From assembly GCF_022965805.1 (NCBI RefSeq), contig NC_133105.1, positions 30,892,311-30,956,310 on the forward strand: 64,000 nt of DNA. The letters are read 5' to 3'. Positions 10,511 to 22,576 of the stretch are shown in pieces. The DNA is from Primulina eburnea (taxonomy: Eukaryota; Streptophyta; Magnoliopsida; Lamiales; Gesneriaceae). How positions within the stretch are numbered: the first letter of the stretch is position 1; every line of letters begins with the position of its first letter. The notes beneath the pieces are model-generated. The model searched no databases. It had not been told where the DNA came from and was given only the letters and a program-made list of their open reading frames with translations. Both the position numbers and the translations under genes were made by a program.

Positions 10511-12221
10511 AACCGTTTTATATGGTTGCATGCAGTATATATATGATAGTTACACGTGTTTTCTCTCAGAATTCATCAAAGGGTCGAAGCTTTTGGGAGA
10601 GAAAATCCTTACGCCTTTTAGATTTGAGGTTTCGAAGAATCCGTGCATCAGAATTCGAATCCGAACGCAGTACCGTGTTCCTCTCCACACGAGCTACACA
10701 AGGACGTAAGTTTTATTACGTTTTGAGATGTTTTGGAAATATGATGTTGCTAAAATTGCATGTGATTCGGATATGATGTTTCTGCTACCGTAGACATTAT
10801 AGAACTGAAGTCAGATTAAAGAACAGACTGTTTCTGTAATTGTTATGATTTTTGAAAGATATTGAATGAGATTCTATATCAGAATTGCGTTAATATTTAG
10901 ATTATGAATTGTATTGACACAGATTACGGGTTCTAGATTTATATCTGTGATGTTCAGAATTGACGGAGTTATTCAGATTGTATTGTTATGCCATCGAAAC
11001 ATCAGTATTGATTTAGATTGATCAGATATGATATTGATTGAGATTCATTGTTATATTGTTGACTTGGATCAGATTGTATACCGAGTTGAGTATTTATCAG
11101 AACAGATTCTGAACTGAAAAATATACTGATATTGTATTTATGTGATTTGTCATTATCAGATTGATATGGACAGATTTGACTTCGAGACTTCGTCTTCGTC
11201 AGACCGGGACGACAAAGGTATAATTCATGTGATATCTGGGAAGATATAACTCAAATCAGATCTCATTTGAGTTTCCCAATAAAATCACATACTTGATTAT
11301 TGTTTATCTTCTGATATGATTATGATTTGTTTATAGACTTTATATTCAAATCTTTTGAAATGAACATGCTTTGTTTACAGATTGTTATACATTGCATTTG
11401 AGATAGGAAAGTTTGACAGATAGTCAGACTTCTAGACGTTCGGTGTATCGTTACATAGGAGCAGACACCCTCCTATTGTAGATTATTCGATACAGATACG
11501 ACCGAAGTCTAGGAATAAGACGTACGTCACCCCGATTGGGAGGGTAGGTGACAGACAGTGACGTCTTATTCACCCCGGGATCCCTAGAGTTATAGTTGAG
11601 TCGAGTCTAGACATGATTTGACTAGAACTGCATGCGTTTATGGTTGTGGTTTCATAGACTATGAAACCCATGTTTATTGCTTTCAGTTATGACAGCATGC
11701 TTATATGATTTGATTTAAATTGCATGGTTATCTGAATTGAGTTGCATGCTTATTTTGAGTTGATTTCATAGATTATGAAATCTATTACTTTTGAATATGA
11801 TCATGATAGCATGTTTTAAGATTTAGATTGTTTCTATACATGCTTACCATGTTTTATACTGGGATTTATTCTCACCGGAGTTATCCGGCTGTTGTCTTGT
11901 TTTGTATGTGTGCATGACAACAGGTGGGGCATGATCGGGGTCGAGAAGATGACGAGAGAAGACGAGTTTAGCGTGGTGATTCCGGACTTACTGTAGATTT
12001 GGTTTATTACTTGAACTTAGTAACCGAACCTTAGACTTAGATTGTACAGTATTGTACTTTTATACTAAAATGTATTTTATACTGAGATGTATATTATTTA
12101 GATTCCATTACCTTCCGCATTTACATTTTAAAAAGAAAAATTTTTAGACCCTGTTTTATCAGAACTGATAATTAAATCCCAAAAGAAGATTAAGAAAAAG
12201 ATCAGCGTCCGGGTCCCCACA
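10511..12221 (+). mobile_element. 5'-truncated gypsy LTR (family related to element C)
   Basis: It ends GTCCGGGTCCCCACA at 12221, like the LTRs of element C, and shares with A, C and E the block TCACCGGAGTTATCCGG (about 11872-11888). The LTR start TGTAAGGCCC is absent; the block begins just upstream of a TATA-like ATATATATG (near 10540). About 85 bp of viral sequence is also missing between the flanks (10510 and 12222), so one deletion removed the LTR start and neighbouring virus DNA. No internal region remains. Confidence 0.75.
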
Positions 12222-12741
12222 TATATTATCTTTAGTCTTTTGAAAACCAGATATACTAATTTTTTCAAAATCAGATATAGAAGAAGTAGAATTTCTACTT
12301 TCTTCTGGGAGTTTGATACGTAAATGTCTTTGGGATGAGAATTTTATTTCAACATCACCATCTACATATTGAACTATACTTTCTAGTTTTCTAGATTCTT
12401 CTTTGATAGTAGGAGCAATATTCTCCATTTTCCAGATTTCTGGTAAAGTAACCTGATTCCAATTTATTGTTTGGGAATCATAATATTACTTTTATTAATA
12501 TCGGTAATAAAGAGAGTAGTTTCTCCTCTTTTAGAACTAATTTGATTAGTATTAAATCTAAAATTAGAGATTGTAGAATTCATAACTTTATAACAAATTC
12601 TATATAATAGAACAACATTTTCTGTACCATCTATCATATCGAAGCCTTCAGTTTTTATATTTAATGTGAGGGCTTTCATGAAATTTGGATCAGAAAGAGA
12701 AATTGGGAAATTGGGAAAACAACTAAAATGTATTGGTCCTT
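12222..12741 (-). pseudogene. EPRV movement-protein C-terminal fragment
   Basis: This minus-strand segment continues the movement protein split by element A (other half at 21275). It includes the conserved ALTLNIKTEGFDMIDGTENV stretch and ends at the truncated LTR. A frameshift occurs near 12470 (one A fewer than at 7148-7160). Left of element A it ends TCCTT, the target duplication. Confidence 0.85.
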
Positions 12742-12841
12742 TGTAAGGCTCGAGAATTATCAGTTTCCATTGATGCTAGACTCATAGAGGTAAGAATACA
12801 TGACATTTAAATGAGAATTTTGAAGGCATGGCCGAAGCCAC

Positions 12842-13068
12842 ACTGCACCTGCGGTGCTTAGACTACCGCCCCCGCGGTGTAGGTGATAGAAATTTGTGGA
12901 ATTTTGCGAACAGACACCGCACCCGCGGTGTTAGCGTGACCGCACCTGCGGTGTGAGACCGAACCCGCGGTCATGTAAGTAACGAACCCGCGGTCTAGGT
13001 GCAACATTTTTGGATGGACTCGCCGTGAGCACAGCGCACCCGCGATGCAAGAGGAGCGCACCCGCGGT
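12842..13068. repeat. Hairpin motif cluster in element A LTR, about eight copies
   Basis: Copies of the ACCGC-N4-GCGGT motif lie near 12842, 12865, 12916, 12939, 12958, 12982, 13033 and 13055, here reading ACCC in the spacer. The best stem is ACACCGC/GCGGTGT near 12914. The 3' LTR carries the same cluster 6,708 bp downstream. Five of the nine LTR differences fall in or beside this cluster. Confidence 0.9.
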
Positions 13069-13117
13069 GCTGCATGCGAGAGATCCACCTCCTTTTCTTA
13101 GCTTGACACATGGCATG

Positions 13118-13127
13118 TATATATATA
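13118..13127 (+). promoter_or_regulatory. Element A LTR TATA box
   Basis: TATATATATA lies 50 bp after the last hairpin motif. The same box in the 3' LTR is at 19826-19835. It is the probable start region for the element's genomic RNA. Confidence 0.7.
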
Positions 13128-14571
13128 CGAAATGGCTGAATCTTCATCTTTCATTTCAGCTGCTAAGAGCACCGAGAGTTCCTTTTTCCTTCTTCTAAGT
13201 TTCTTCATGATAGAATTGAGATTATGCAACAACTAGCTATCCGATTTTAATTCCGAGGTAAGATTTGTGTTCCTTGCATTGACGGCTACAAAGTGACGTA
13301 AGTTTGATATAATTCCAGCATGATTCAGATTGTGGATGTTGGGGAACTTATGATTTTGTTGCGAATATATGTTCTTGATATATAGAGCATCGTATATTTG
13401 TTATCAGATCGATTTTCAGACACCGTATACGAGCCTTGCGAATTTCCAGCATGTATATTGATATTGATTGGAAGAATTGAGCATATTATATTGTGTTGAT
13501 GAGTATATTATGAAGATTATGAGTTGTGGCTATGGTATATATTGTTTGTTGAGATTGAGTTGATCAGTATTGCGAGAATACGCTGTTATGCCGTAGATTT
13601 GTACCGAGATTTATTATTGATTGGCATATATGTTGCTTTGAGTTAGAGATTGATATTGGGTGTCTACACATTGCCGTTTCAGATTTGAGGTGACAGGTTT
13701 GACATTGAATTCGAGATCTCGACAGACGATTCGACAAGAAAGGTATAATTCATGTGGTCACGGGATTGCACAACTCGATTCAGATTTGATACGAGTTTCC
13801 CTAAATCACATACTAGATTGTTATTACATTGATTATGTAATGCTTTGTTTATTGATTTATATTCGAGTCCTGAGATAGGAGAGATTGGCAGACTTGCCAA
13901 AACTAGACGTTTCGGTGTATCGTCGCATAGGAGCAGATTTGCTATATGTGTAGACCCTCGATACAGAGTTGACCGAAGTCTAGGAATAAGACGTACCGTT
14001 GCCCCGAGTGGTTGGGTAGGTGACAGACCGTCTTATTCACACCGGGATCCCTAGATTAGAAAAGAGTCGAGTCAAGATTGGAATTGTTGAATACAGATTT
14101 GTATTCTACTACATGTTTAGATGTATATTCATGTTACTGGATTTATGTTATGCATTTGTACATGATTTATTACATTGCATGCATCCATGTTTTATACTGG
14201 GATATGTTCTCACCGGAGTTATCCGGCTGTTGTCGTGTCTGTATGTGTGCATGGCAACAGGTGGGGCAGGATCGGGGTCACGAGCTAGATGAGAGATGAT
14301 GATAGCGTGGAGATCTCGGGCATTGCAGATTACTAGTGGTTTCTTATGGCACTTGTACTACTTATGTTTATAGTTGTCATGTGAACCCTAGTGTATGTTG
14401 TACGAACAGACTTGTATGTACATTACGTTGTTTAATTTCTATCGAGATATGTTATGCTTTAGTTAATACATTGGAATTAAAATTAAAAGCAAAATTTTGA
14501 CCCACATTTTCGAACAAAGATCCAATTAAATCCCAAAAGAATAGAGTTAGAGCCCGGGTCCCCACAACAGG

Positions 14572-14583
14572 TGGTATCAGAGC
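14572..14583 (+). promoter_or_regulatory. Element A primer-binding site
   Basis: TGGTATCAGAGC, complementary to the 3' end of initiator Met tRNA, lies five bases after the LTR end. This is the standard plant LTR-retrotransposon primer site. Confidence 0.95.
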
Positions 14584-14826
14584 CGTAGGTTCTGTAGACT
14601 GAGATAGAATAGAATGAGCGGGGTAGATCGAGTCATCTTCCTTGCTTTTGAGATGCTAGCATGATTTACTGCTTTCCCTATTATATGTTGTATTGTATCT
14701 GAATTGATTTACAGCATATACTTGTCAAGCCTGAATCAGAACCGATTCTCGATCAGAGGTTATGATCAGAGGAGGGCTGAGACAGATGATATTGATTATG
14801 TACTAATCAGTTTGATAATCAGATTT

Positions 14827-16806
14827 ATGCCGCCTAGACGAGTGCCACAGCCAGAGCAGGGTAGCACATCAGGTGCACAGATGGACGTCACCGCTACACC
14901 GATGGAGACCTTATTGAAGAGATTTCAGTATTTCCATCCGCCTACTCTGAAAGGCACAGAGAGTGCAGTAGAATGCGAGAGCTGGCTCGATGATATCGAG
15001 ATGTTGTTTGAGTCGTTGGCCTATACTGACGAGCGACGTGTGAAGTTGATAGGCCATCAGATGCAAGAGGTTGCCAAGAGCTGGTGGTTGACTACGAAGA
15101 GAGCCTTGGAGCACCGAGGCATTGATATCACGTGGAAAGTTTTTAAAGATGAATTCTATCAGCGTTTCTTCCCCGTTTCCTACCGGAAAGATAAGGGAGC
15201 TGAATTTGCGAATTTGAAGCAGGGACAGTGGAACATCGAGGAGTATGTTGCTAAATTTTATGCATTGCTACGATTTGCACCGCATGTGGCCGGAAACGAC
15301 GAGGCAGTGGCCGATCAGTTCATCAACGGGCTGAATCCCGATGTCTTTACTTTGGTGAACACGGGCCGGCCTAGTACTTTTTCAGAGGCACTGAACCGAG
15401 CGAAGGGAGCCGAGGCTGGCTTGATCAGGCAGCGAGGAGTTTCCTACGGTGTTCAGGGGCCGAGACCGCCACAGTCCACGACCGTACAGTTTCCACCACC
15501 TTCTCCTCGTTTTGACAGTGGAGCTAGTGGTAGTGGCAAGAAGGATTTTCTGAAGGCCAAGGGCAAACAGTTTAAGAAATCTGGGAGTAGTTCATCGAGT
15601 TCGAGTGGATCTCGACAGAGAGGTCAGGGGTCAGAGTATAGTGGTGCATACTGTGGTTCATGCGGAGGGCGACATGCCACAGAGCAGTGTCAAGGAGTTC
15701 TGGGACGCTGCAACATCTGTAGGCAACAGGGACATTTCGCCAGAGTTTGTCCCCAGAGAGGTGCATCACGATTCCAGAGCACAGGATCATCAGCACCAGC
15801 GCCACAGATGGAGAGACAGGCATCCTCTGTACACTCCTTTCAGCCACCCTCCACACAGACCCAGCAGAGGCCAGGAGGTAGTCAGACGGTGAGTCAGCCT
15901 CCTCGACAGCAGGCACGTGTTTTTGCCCTGACAGAGGAACAGGCGCAGGAGGCGCCAGATGACGTCATTGCAGGTAGCTGTTTTATTTGCGGTTATCCTG
16001 CATATGTGTTGATAGACACAGGGGCATCTCATACATTCATATCTGAACATTTTGCATTGAGACATTCATTGCCTGTTGAGTCGTTGTCAACAGTAGTGTC
16101 TATAGCTTCTCCGTTGGGAAGTGGTTTGATATCTGTGACTACGGTTAGACATTGTATGCTTCAGTTTGAGGGGCATGAGATTGATCTTGATTGTGTAGTA
16201 CTTGGTTTAGCTGATTTTTACTGTATAGTTGGTGTAGACATGTTGACCAAGTACAGAGCCACGGTAGATTGTTTCCACAAGATTGTCAGATTCAGACCCG
16301 AGATGACAGACGAGTGGAAATTCTACGGCAAGAGTTCCAGATCTCGGATTCCCTTAGTATCTGCTCTGACTATGAGTAGATTGCTTCAGAGAGGAGCAGA
16401 GGTCTTTCTCGTATATTCAGTAGATCTACTGAAGTCGAGCCCAGCATTGGCAGATCTGCCAGTGGTTTGCGAGTTTGCAGATGTTTTTCCTGATGAGATA
16501 CCAGGGTTGCCTCCAGTTCGAGAGGTTGATTTTAGCATAGACCTTGTGCCAGGCAGTGTTCCTATTTCAAGAGCTCCGTATAGGATGGCGCCTGTTGAAC
16601 TGAAAGAGTTGAAAGCACAGTTGGAGGATCTTTTGTCCAAGGGATATATCAGACCCAGTGTATCACCTTGGGTTGCTCCGGTGCTTTTCGTTAGAAAGAA
16701 AGATGGTTCGATGCGACTGTGTATTGATTACAGACAGTTGAACAAGGCAACAGTGAAGAACAAATATCCGTTGCCGCGCATCGACGATTTGTTTGATCAG
16801 TTATAG
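14827..16806 (+). CDS. Element A gag-pol part 1: gag, protease, RT start
   Basis: I chose ATG 14827 because element C starts at the matching Met (MP-RRVP) and upstream sequence is leader. Order: gag (residues about 30-200, with WWLTTKRAL and FYQRFFP), Ser/Gly-rich linker, zinc knuckle [14 protein letters not shown] (residues about 295-308), aspartic protease [11 protein letters not shown] (Asp about 397), then RT entry [12 protein letters not shown] and [24 protein letters not shown] at 16804-16806, where related elements have Gln, stops it in RT. Gag would form the particle and protease would mature it. Otherwise intact. Confidence 0.92.
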   Translation: MPPRRVPQPEQGSTSGAQMDVTATPMETLLKRFQYFHPPTLKGTESAVECESWLDDIEMLFESLAYTDERRVKLIGHQMQEVAKSWWLTTKRALEHRGIDITWKVFKDEFYQRFFPVSYRKDKGAEFANLKQGQWNIEEYVAKFYALLRFAPHVAGNDEAVADQFINGLNPDVFTLVNTGRPSTFSEALNRAKGAEAGLIRQRGVSYGVQGPRPPQSTTVQFPPPSPRFDSGASGSGKKDFLKAKGKQFKKSGSSSSSSSGSRQRGQGSEYSGAYCGSCGGRHATEQCQGVLGRCNICRQQGHFARVCPQRGASRFQSTGSSAPAPQMERQASSVHSFQPPSTQTQQRPGGSQTVSQPPRQQARVFALTEEQAQEAPDDVIAGSCFICGYPAYVLIDTGASHTFISEHFALRHSLPVESLSTVVSIASPLGSGLISVTTVRHCMLQFEGHEIDLDCVVLGLADFYCIVGVDMLTKYRATVDCFHKIVRFRPEMTDEWKFYGKSSRSRIPLVSALTMSRLLQRGAEVFLVYSVDLLKSSPALADLPVVCEFADVFPDEIPGLPPVREVDFSIDLVPGSVPISRAPYRMAPVELKELKAQLEDLLSKGYIRPSVSPWVAPVLFVRKKDGSMRLCIDYRQLNKATVKNKYPLPRIDDLFDQL

Positions 16807-17682
16807 GGATCTTCGGTATATTCGAAGATTGATTTGAGATCAGGGTATCATCAACTTAGAGTTAGAGATGTTGATATTCCGAAGACTGCATTCCGAACCA
16901 GGTATGGACACTACGAGTTTGTTGTTATGCCTTTCGGTTTGACGAATGCACCTGCGGTGTTTATGAGTTTGATGAACCGCATTTTTCAGAGATATTTAGA
17001 TGAGTTTGTAATTGTGTTTATCGATGATATTTTGGTCTATTCGAAGAGTTTGACTGAGCATGCAGATCACCTGAGGATTGTATTGAAGATTTTAAGAAAA
17101 GAGCAGTTGTATGCCAAACTGTCCAAGTGTGAATTCTGGTTGCGACAGGTTGTCTTCTTGGGGCATATTATATCTGGAGAGGGTATTGCGGTAGATCCGA
17201 GTAAAGTTGAGGCTGTGATCAGTTGGCCGAGACCGACTTCTGTGCCAGAGATACGCAGTTTCATGGGTCTAGCCGGGTATTATCGACGTTTTATCCGAGA
17301 TTTCTCCAGTATAGCGAAGCCTATCACTCAGTTGACCCAGAAGAATATGCCATTTGTGTGGTCCGAAGATTGTGAAGCCAGTTTTGTAGAGCTGAAGAAG
17401 AGGCTGACTAGTGCGCCTGTCTTGACGATTCCTGCAGGTACAGGTGAGTTCGTTGTATACTGTGACGCATCTCACAGAGGGTTAGGATGTGTTCTTATGC
17501 AGCGAGGGCACGTGATAGCATACGCCTCTAGACAGCTGAAGCCACACGAGACTCGTTATCCGATTCATGATCTTGAATTGGCGGCGATTGTGTTTGCACT
17601 TAAGATCTGGCGTCATTATCTGTATGGCGAGAAGTTTGAGATTTATTCCGATCATAAGAGCTTGAAGTATCTCTTTTCTTAG
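16807..17682 (+). CDS. Element A gag-pol part 2: RT core and RNase H
   Basis: Same frame after the TAG. It holds [25 protein letters not shown], the catalytic IDD at 17020-17028 ([10 protein letters not shown]) and RNase H with the first catalytic Asp in [10 protein letters not shown] (17464) and [13 protein letters not shown] at the end. A second TAG (17680-17682), again at a Gln position, closes the segment. Both breaks are single base changes, so a functional parent is recent. Confidence 0.92.
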   Translation, partial: GSSVYSKIDLRSGYHQLRVRDVDIPKTAFRTRYGHYEFVVMPFGLTNAPAVFMSLMNRIFQRYLDEFVIVFIDDILVYSKSLTEHADHLRIVLKILRKEQLYAKLSKCEFWLRQVVFLGHIISGEGIAVDPSKVEAVISWPRPTSVPEIRSFMGLAGYYRRFIRDFSSIAKPITQLTQKNMPFVWSEDCEASFVELKKRLTSAPVLTIPAGTGEFVVYCDASHRGLGCVLMQRGHVIAYASRQLKPHETRYPIHDLELAAIVFALKIWRHYLYGEKFEIYSDHKSLKYLFS

Positions 17683-19347
17683 TCAGAGTTGAATATGAGG
17701 CAGCGACGATGGCTTGATCTGCTGAAAGATTTTGATTGCGAGATCAAGTACCATCCAGGGAAGTCGAATGCATCGGCAGACGCCTTGAGTCGAAAGGTAT
17801 GTTCTTTGTCCTTGTCGACTGTAGGTGTATCGAGTTTAGTAGAAAATTGTTGCTTGTCTGGATTAACATTTAATACAGAGAGTAGACCGTTGCGACTTGC
17901 TGCGATTCAGATTGAGCCAGATCTAATTTCGAGGATCAAAGAAGCACAGAGAACTGATCCGAATGTACAGAGATCGATTGATATGGTCAGAGCTGGTCAT
18001 ATCTCAGAATATCAGGTCAGAGATTCTGTTCTGTATGTGCATAACCGTCTAGTGGTGCCCGATGTTTCAGATTTGAGACGACAGATCATGTCGGAAGCAC
18101 ACTGTAGTCGGTTCAGCATTCATCCTGGTGGCAGGAAGATGTATAACGACTTGAAGACACAATTCTGGTGGAAGCAGATGAAGACAGACATTGCAGAATT
18201 TGTGTCTAAGTGCCTGAATTGCCAGCAGGTGAAGGCAGAGAGAAAGAAACCCGGAGGTCTACTTCAGAGTTTGTCTATTCCTGAATGGAAATGGGATCAC
18301 ATTTCCATGGATTTCGTGACGAAGTTACCTCGATCATCCCGGGGCTGTGACGCGATTTGGGTTGTGATAGACAGACTGACCAAATCAGCGTGCTTTATTC
18401 CATACAGGATGACCTATCGACATGATCAGATGGCAGAGTTGTATGTCAGAGAGGTCGTCAGATTGCATGGTGTGCCGAAGTCGATCGTATCAGATCGTGA
18501 TCCACGATTCACTTCTCACTTTTGGCACAGCTTGCAGCAGGCTTTAGGTACGACTTTACACCTGAGCACTGCTTATCATCCCCAGACGGACGGACAGTCA
18601 GAGCGGACTATCCAGACTTTAGAGGATATGCTGAGAGCTGTAGTACTAGATTTTGGTACTAGTTGGCAAGACTCATTGCCGTTGTGTGAATTTTCATACA
18701 ACAACAGCTATCAGACGAGCATAGAGATGGCACCGTTCGAAGCTTTATACGGAAAGAAGTGCAGATCTCCGTTGTACTGGGATGATATTTCTGAGGTACC
18801 AGAGTTAGGGCCTGATATGATTCGTGAGATGACAGAAAAAGTGAAGATCATTCAGAAACGAATGAAGACGGCACAGGATAGGCAAGCGAAGTACGCCAAT
18901 ATTAGACGTAGACCGTTAGTATTCGAACAGGGAGACAGAGTATTTTTGAAGATTTCACCTTTCAGAGGCATTGTCAGATTTGGCAAGCGAGGAAAGTTGT
19001 CTCCTAGATACGTCGGTCCGTATGAGATTCTTGAGAAAATTGGCGATCGAGCTTACAGACTTGCTCTTCCTCCTTCACTGTCCGGTATACATGATGTTTT
19101 TCATGCATCGATGTTGCGCAAATATATGCCGGATGATTCTCATGTCATTCAACCTGACGAAGCCGAGCTGGATCAGACCTTGAGCTACGTTGAAAGACCG
19201 ATGCAGATTCTTGATCGGAAAGAAAAGAAGCTCAGGACGAAGACTATTCCGTTAGTGAAGATTCAATGGAGTCGTCATGGCATCGAGGAAGCAACTTGGG
19301 AGACAGAGTCTGAGATGAGACAGAGGCATCCCGAGTTATTCTTATGA
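17683..19347 (+). CDS. Element A gag-pol part 3: integrase and C-terminal chromodomain-like tail
   Basis: Same frame. It begins with the RNase H end (YHPGKSNASADALSR), then the integrase zinc-binding HHCC region (CLNCQQVK at about 18211-18234) and the catalytic core: Asp 18310-18312 (MDFV), Asp 18493-18495 (SDRDPRF) and Glu 18601-18603 (QSERTI). The last two are 35 residues apart, a DD35E arrangement. A GPY/F-type module (GPYEILEKIG) follows, then a C-terminal chromodomain-like segment ending EEATWETESEMRQRHPELF. It inserts element DNA into the genome. No break inside this segment. Confidence 0.93.
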   Translation, partial: SELNMRQRRWLDLLKDFDCEIKYHPGKSNASADALSRKVCSLSLSTVGVSSLVENCCLSGLTFNTESRPLRLAAIQIEPDLISRIKEAQRTDPNVQRSIDMVRAGHISEYQVRDSVLYVHNRLVVPDVSDLRRQIMSEAHCSRFSIHPGGRKMYNDLKTQFWWKQMKTDIAEFVSKCLNCQQVKAERKKPGGLLQSLSIPEWKWDHISMDFVTKLPRSSRGCDAIWVVIDRLTKSACFIPYRMTYRHDQMAELYVREVVRLHGVPKSIVSDRDPRFTSHFWHSLQQALGTTLHLSTAYHPQTDGQSERTIQTLEDMLRAVVLDFGTSWQDSLPLCEFSYNNSYQTSIEMAPFEALYGKKCRSPLYWDDISEVPELGPDMIREMTEKVKIIQKRMKTAQDRQAKYANIRRRPLVFEQGDRVFLKISPFRGIVRFGKRGKLSPRYVGPYEILEKIGDRAYRLALPPSLSGIHDVFHASMLRKYMPDDSHVIQPDEAELDQTLSYVERPMQILDRKEKKLRTKTIPLVKIQWSRHGIEEATWETESEMRQRHPELFL

Positions 19348-19435
19348 TGTGAGTCTTTCTTCCCATTGTGACTTTACAGTTTTGTATATAATTGCATGAT
19401 TACTTGCTTATGAGTTCGAGGACGAACTCTTGTCT

Positions 19436-19449
19436 AAGAGGGGGAGAAA
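19436..19449 (+). promoter_or_regulatory. Element A polypurine tract
   Basis: AAGAGGGGGAGAAA directly precedes the 3' LTR and would prime plus-strand DNA synthesis. Confidence 0.92.
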
Positions 19450-21274
19450 TGTAAGGCTCGAGAATTATCAGTTTCCATTGATGCTAGACTCATAGAGGTA
19501 AGAATACATGACATTTAAATGAGAATTTTGAAGGCATGGCCGAAGCCACACTGCACCTGCGGTGCTTAGACTACCGCCCCCGCGGTGTAGGTGATAGAAA
19601 TTTGTGGAATTTTGCGAACAGACACCGCACCCGCGGTGTTAGCGTGACCGCACTCGCGGTGTGAGACCGCACCCGCGGTCATGTAAGTAATGCACCCGCG
19701 GTCTAGGTGCAACATTTTTGGATGGACTCGCCGTGAGCACAGCGCACCCGCGATGCAAGAGGAGCGCACCCGCGGTGCTGCATGCGAGAGATCCACCTCC
19801 TTTTCTTAGCTTGACACATGGCATGTATATATATACGAAATGGCTGAATCTTCATCTTTCATTTCAGCTGCTAAGAGCACCGAGAGTTCCTTTTTCCTTC
19901 TTCTAAGTTTCTTCATGATAGAATTGAGATTATGCAACAACTAGCTATCCGATTTTAATTCCGAGGTAAGATTTGTGTTCCTTGCATTGACGGCTACAAA
20001 GTGACGTAAGTTTGATATAATTCCAGCATGATTCAGATTGTGGATGTTGGGGAACTTATGATTTTGTTGCGAATATATGTTCTTGATATATAGAGCATCG
20101 TATATTTGTTATCAGATCGATTTTCAGACACCGTATACGAGCCTTGCGAATTTCCAGCATGTATATTGATATTGATTGGAAGAATTGAGCATATTATATT
20201 GTGTTGATGAGTATATTATGAAGATTATGAGTTGTGGCTATGGTATATATTGTTTGTTGAGATTGAGTTGATCGGTATTGCGAGAATACGCTGTTATGCC
20301 GTAGATTTGTACCGAGATTTATTATTGATTGGCATATATGTTGCTTTGAGTTAGAGATTGATATTGGGTTTCTACACATTGCCGTTTCAGATTTGAGGTG
20401 ACAGGTTTGACATTGAATTCGAGATCTCGACAGACGATTCGACAAGAAAGGTATAATTCATGTGGTCACGGGATTGCACAACTCGATTCAGATTTGATAC
20501 GAGTTTCCCTAAATCACATACTAGATTGTTATTACATTGATTATGTAATGCCTTGTTTATTGATTTATATTCGAGTCCTGAGATAGGAGAGATTGGCAGA
20601 CTTGCCAAAACTAGACGTTTCGGTGTATCGTCGCATAGGAGCAGATTTGCTATATGTGTAGACCCTCGATACAGAGTTGACCGAAGTCTAGGAATAAGAC
20701 GTACCGTTGCCCCGAGTGGTTGGGTAGGTGACAGACCGTCTTATTCACACCGGGATCCCTAGATTAGAAAAGAGTCGAGTCAAGATTGGAATTGTTGAAT
20801 ACAGATTTGTATTCTACTACATGTTTAGATGTATATTCATGTTACTGGATTTATGTTATGCATTTGTACATGATTTATTACATTGCATGCATCCATGTTT
20901 TATACTGGGATATGTTCTCACCGGAGTTATCCGGCTGTTGTCGTGTCTGTATGTGTGCATGGCAACAGGTGGGGCAGGATCGGGGTCACGAGCTAGATGA
21001 GAGATGATGATAGCGTGGAGATCTCGGGCATTGCAGATTACTAGTGGTTTCTTATGGCACTTGTACTACTTATGTTTATAGTTGTCATGTGAACCCTAGT
21101 GTATGTTGTACGAACAGACTTGTATGTACATTACGTTGTTTAATTTCTATCGAGATATGTTATGCTTTAGTTAATACATTGGAATTAAAATTAAAAGCAA
21201 AATTTTGACCCACATTTTCGAACAAAGATCCAATTAAATCCCAAAAGAATAGAGTTAGAGCCCGGGTCCTCACA
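19450..21274 (+). repeat. Element A 3' LTR
   Basis: 1,825 bp, the same length as the 5' LTR, with about nine substitutions. It ends GGTCCTCACA and is followed by the duplicated TCCTT. The hairpin cluster and TATA box are repeated here. Confidence 0.95.
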
Positions 21275-21554
21275 TCCTTCACATAATGAGGACTCTATTA
21301 TTCCTAATAAGGAATCTTCAAATTTGTTATGCCTTTGATCTCTTACTAAAATTAAGGCAGAAGTATTTAAACCTAATCTGGTAAGAGGTTTTAAACCTAC
21401 TTGAATCATACCCAGATGCATAAATTTATAAGATTTCATATGAATATTTATAAGATTTTGAGATAACAAACTGAAAGAATCATATCCTCCTTTTAGGGGA
21501 ATAGCTTCTTCTATAGTTTTTATAATATAGTCAGATTTAAAATTAAATCCTTTA
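21275..21554 (-). pseudogene. EPRV movement-protein middle fragment
   Basis: This continues the movement protein from 12741 across element A. It holds FKSDYIIKTIEEAIPLKGG and GMIQVGLKPLTRLGLNTSA with an undamaged frame. It ends in CTTTA (21550-21554), the target duplication of element D, beyond which the N-terminus resumes at 26237. Confidence 0.88.
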
Positions 21555-22330
21555 TGATGAAAATCCAAGTACGAATGAATAGCAAACACGATTATCGAAA
21601 TCGCACCCTCAATTCAATAACAAACAAGGATCTATTATGTTGTCCCGATCTTTTGAAACAAGTAAAGATTTGTAATATTCACCTCTAAGTGATTAACACT
21701 TAGCAACAAATATCAACGATGATAACAATCGAATTTCGTACGAACATTCAAAGAACTTGTTTTGACAATCCGTGCGAAGAACAATCGACAAACGCCACAA
21801 AGTTGCAATCTTTGATAAGTTTGATTTTTAGTAAACACAAAGCACAAAGCCTTGCAAGATTGAGAGAACTCAATGCAATTTCATATATCTTCAATCAATG
21901 TCTCGTTCAACAATAATACAATCATTATATAATAATACAATAACAAGAAAGTAGTGTGAAAAGGCTAAACAAAAGTAAATAGCAATTTTGACACGGAAGT
22001 GCAGACCGCGGGTGCGCTGCAGATTGGACCGCGGGTGCGGTACAGTCTCGGAAAAAAAAATTTAAAAAAAAAATAAAAAATAAATTTTTTTATTTTTTTT
22101 AGCAAGACCACGGGTGCGGCCCTGTTTTGAGCGCGGGTGCGCTAGACCTTCGGCAATTTCACTTGAATAACATTCCAAATTCCTCCAATATTATTCCCAT
22201 GAATCCCAACCTCCTCTAATTTAGACATCCAACTTGTAGGACTTCCTTGATAGCTCATCATGAGTCCTTGAAGTGAATCTTTAAACTTCTTCCAATCATT
22301 TGCACGCCATGCTCGGTCAGATTCGTATCA
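21555..22330 (-). repeat. Element D 3' LTR (left)
   Basis: Starts TGATGAAAATCC and ends CGTATCA on the plus strand. It carries four hairpin motifs (22004-22143) split by an A/T homopolymer-rich stretch (about 22050-22100). Confidence 0.88.
22004..22143. repeat. Hairpin motif cluster in element D left LTR
   Basis: Four copies at about 22004, 22028, 22107 and 22130. The last is AGCGC-GGGT-GCGCT, where both arms differ from the ACCGC/GCGGT form but still pair. The right LTR repeats them at 25914, 25937, 26013 and 26036. Confidence 0.88.
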
Positions 22331-22344
22331 TACTCCCCTTCTTC
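22331..22344 (-). promoter_or_regulatory. Element D polypurine tract
   Basis: On the minus strand GAAGAAGGGGAGTA abuts the 3' LTR. Confidence 0.8.
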
Positions 22345-22576
22345 AAAAAGATTTGTCCTCAAATCTTGTCTACCTACACAGAAACGAAACAAGTTAGTAA
22401 TAACAAGAAGTATATTATCAACATGCTTACCTTTAAGCTCAATATTGTAGACATTTTCAGGTGCTCGCTTCATCATGACTGGAATTCCCAACTTCACGGT
22501 CGCCTTCCCTATGTATTCATACATTGCTCCATACGATAAATAATACATGACACAAAATGACATAAACAAAATCTCA

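Larger units (their letters stand above)
12742..14566 (+). repeat. Element A 5' LTR
   Basis: Begins TGTAAGGCTC and ends GGTCCCCACA. U3 holds the hairpin cluster (12842-13068), then a TATA box, then a long transcribed part containing the block TCACCGGAGTTATCCGG (about 14210-14226). No coding capacity. Confidence 0.95.
12742..21274 (+). mobile_element. Ty3/gypsy element A, near-complete (Tekay/Del-like chromovirus)
   Basis: Total 8,533 bp, with two LTRs of 1,825 bp starting TGTAAGGCTCGAG and ending in CA. The flanking 5-bp duplication is TCCTT (12737-12741 and 21275-21279). It has an intact primer site, polypurine tract and gag-pol with only two nonsense codons. I count about nine substitutions between the LTRs (roughly 0.5%), so this is the youngest dated insertion here. 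RT and chromodomain-like C-terminus suggest the Tekay/Del clade. Confidence 0.93.

Noticed and set aside
22050..22100. A/T homopolymer tract as an origin or SINE tail
   Set aside because: It lies inside both LTRs of element D with different lengths; simple slippage is enough.
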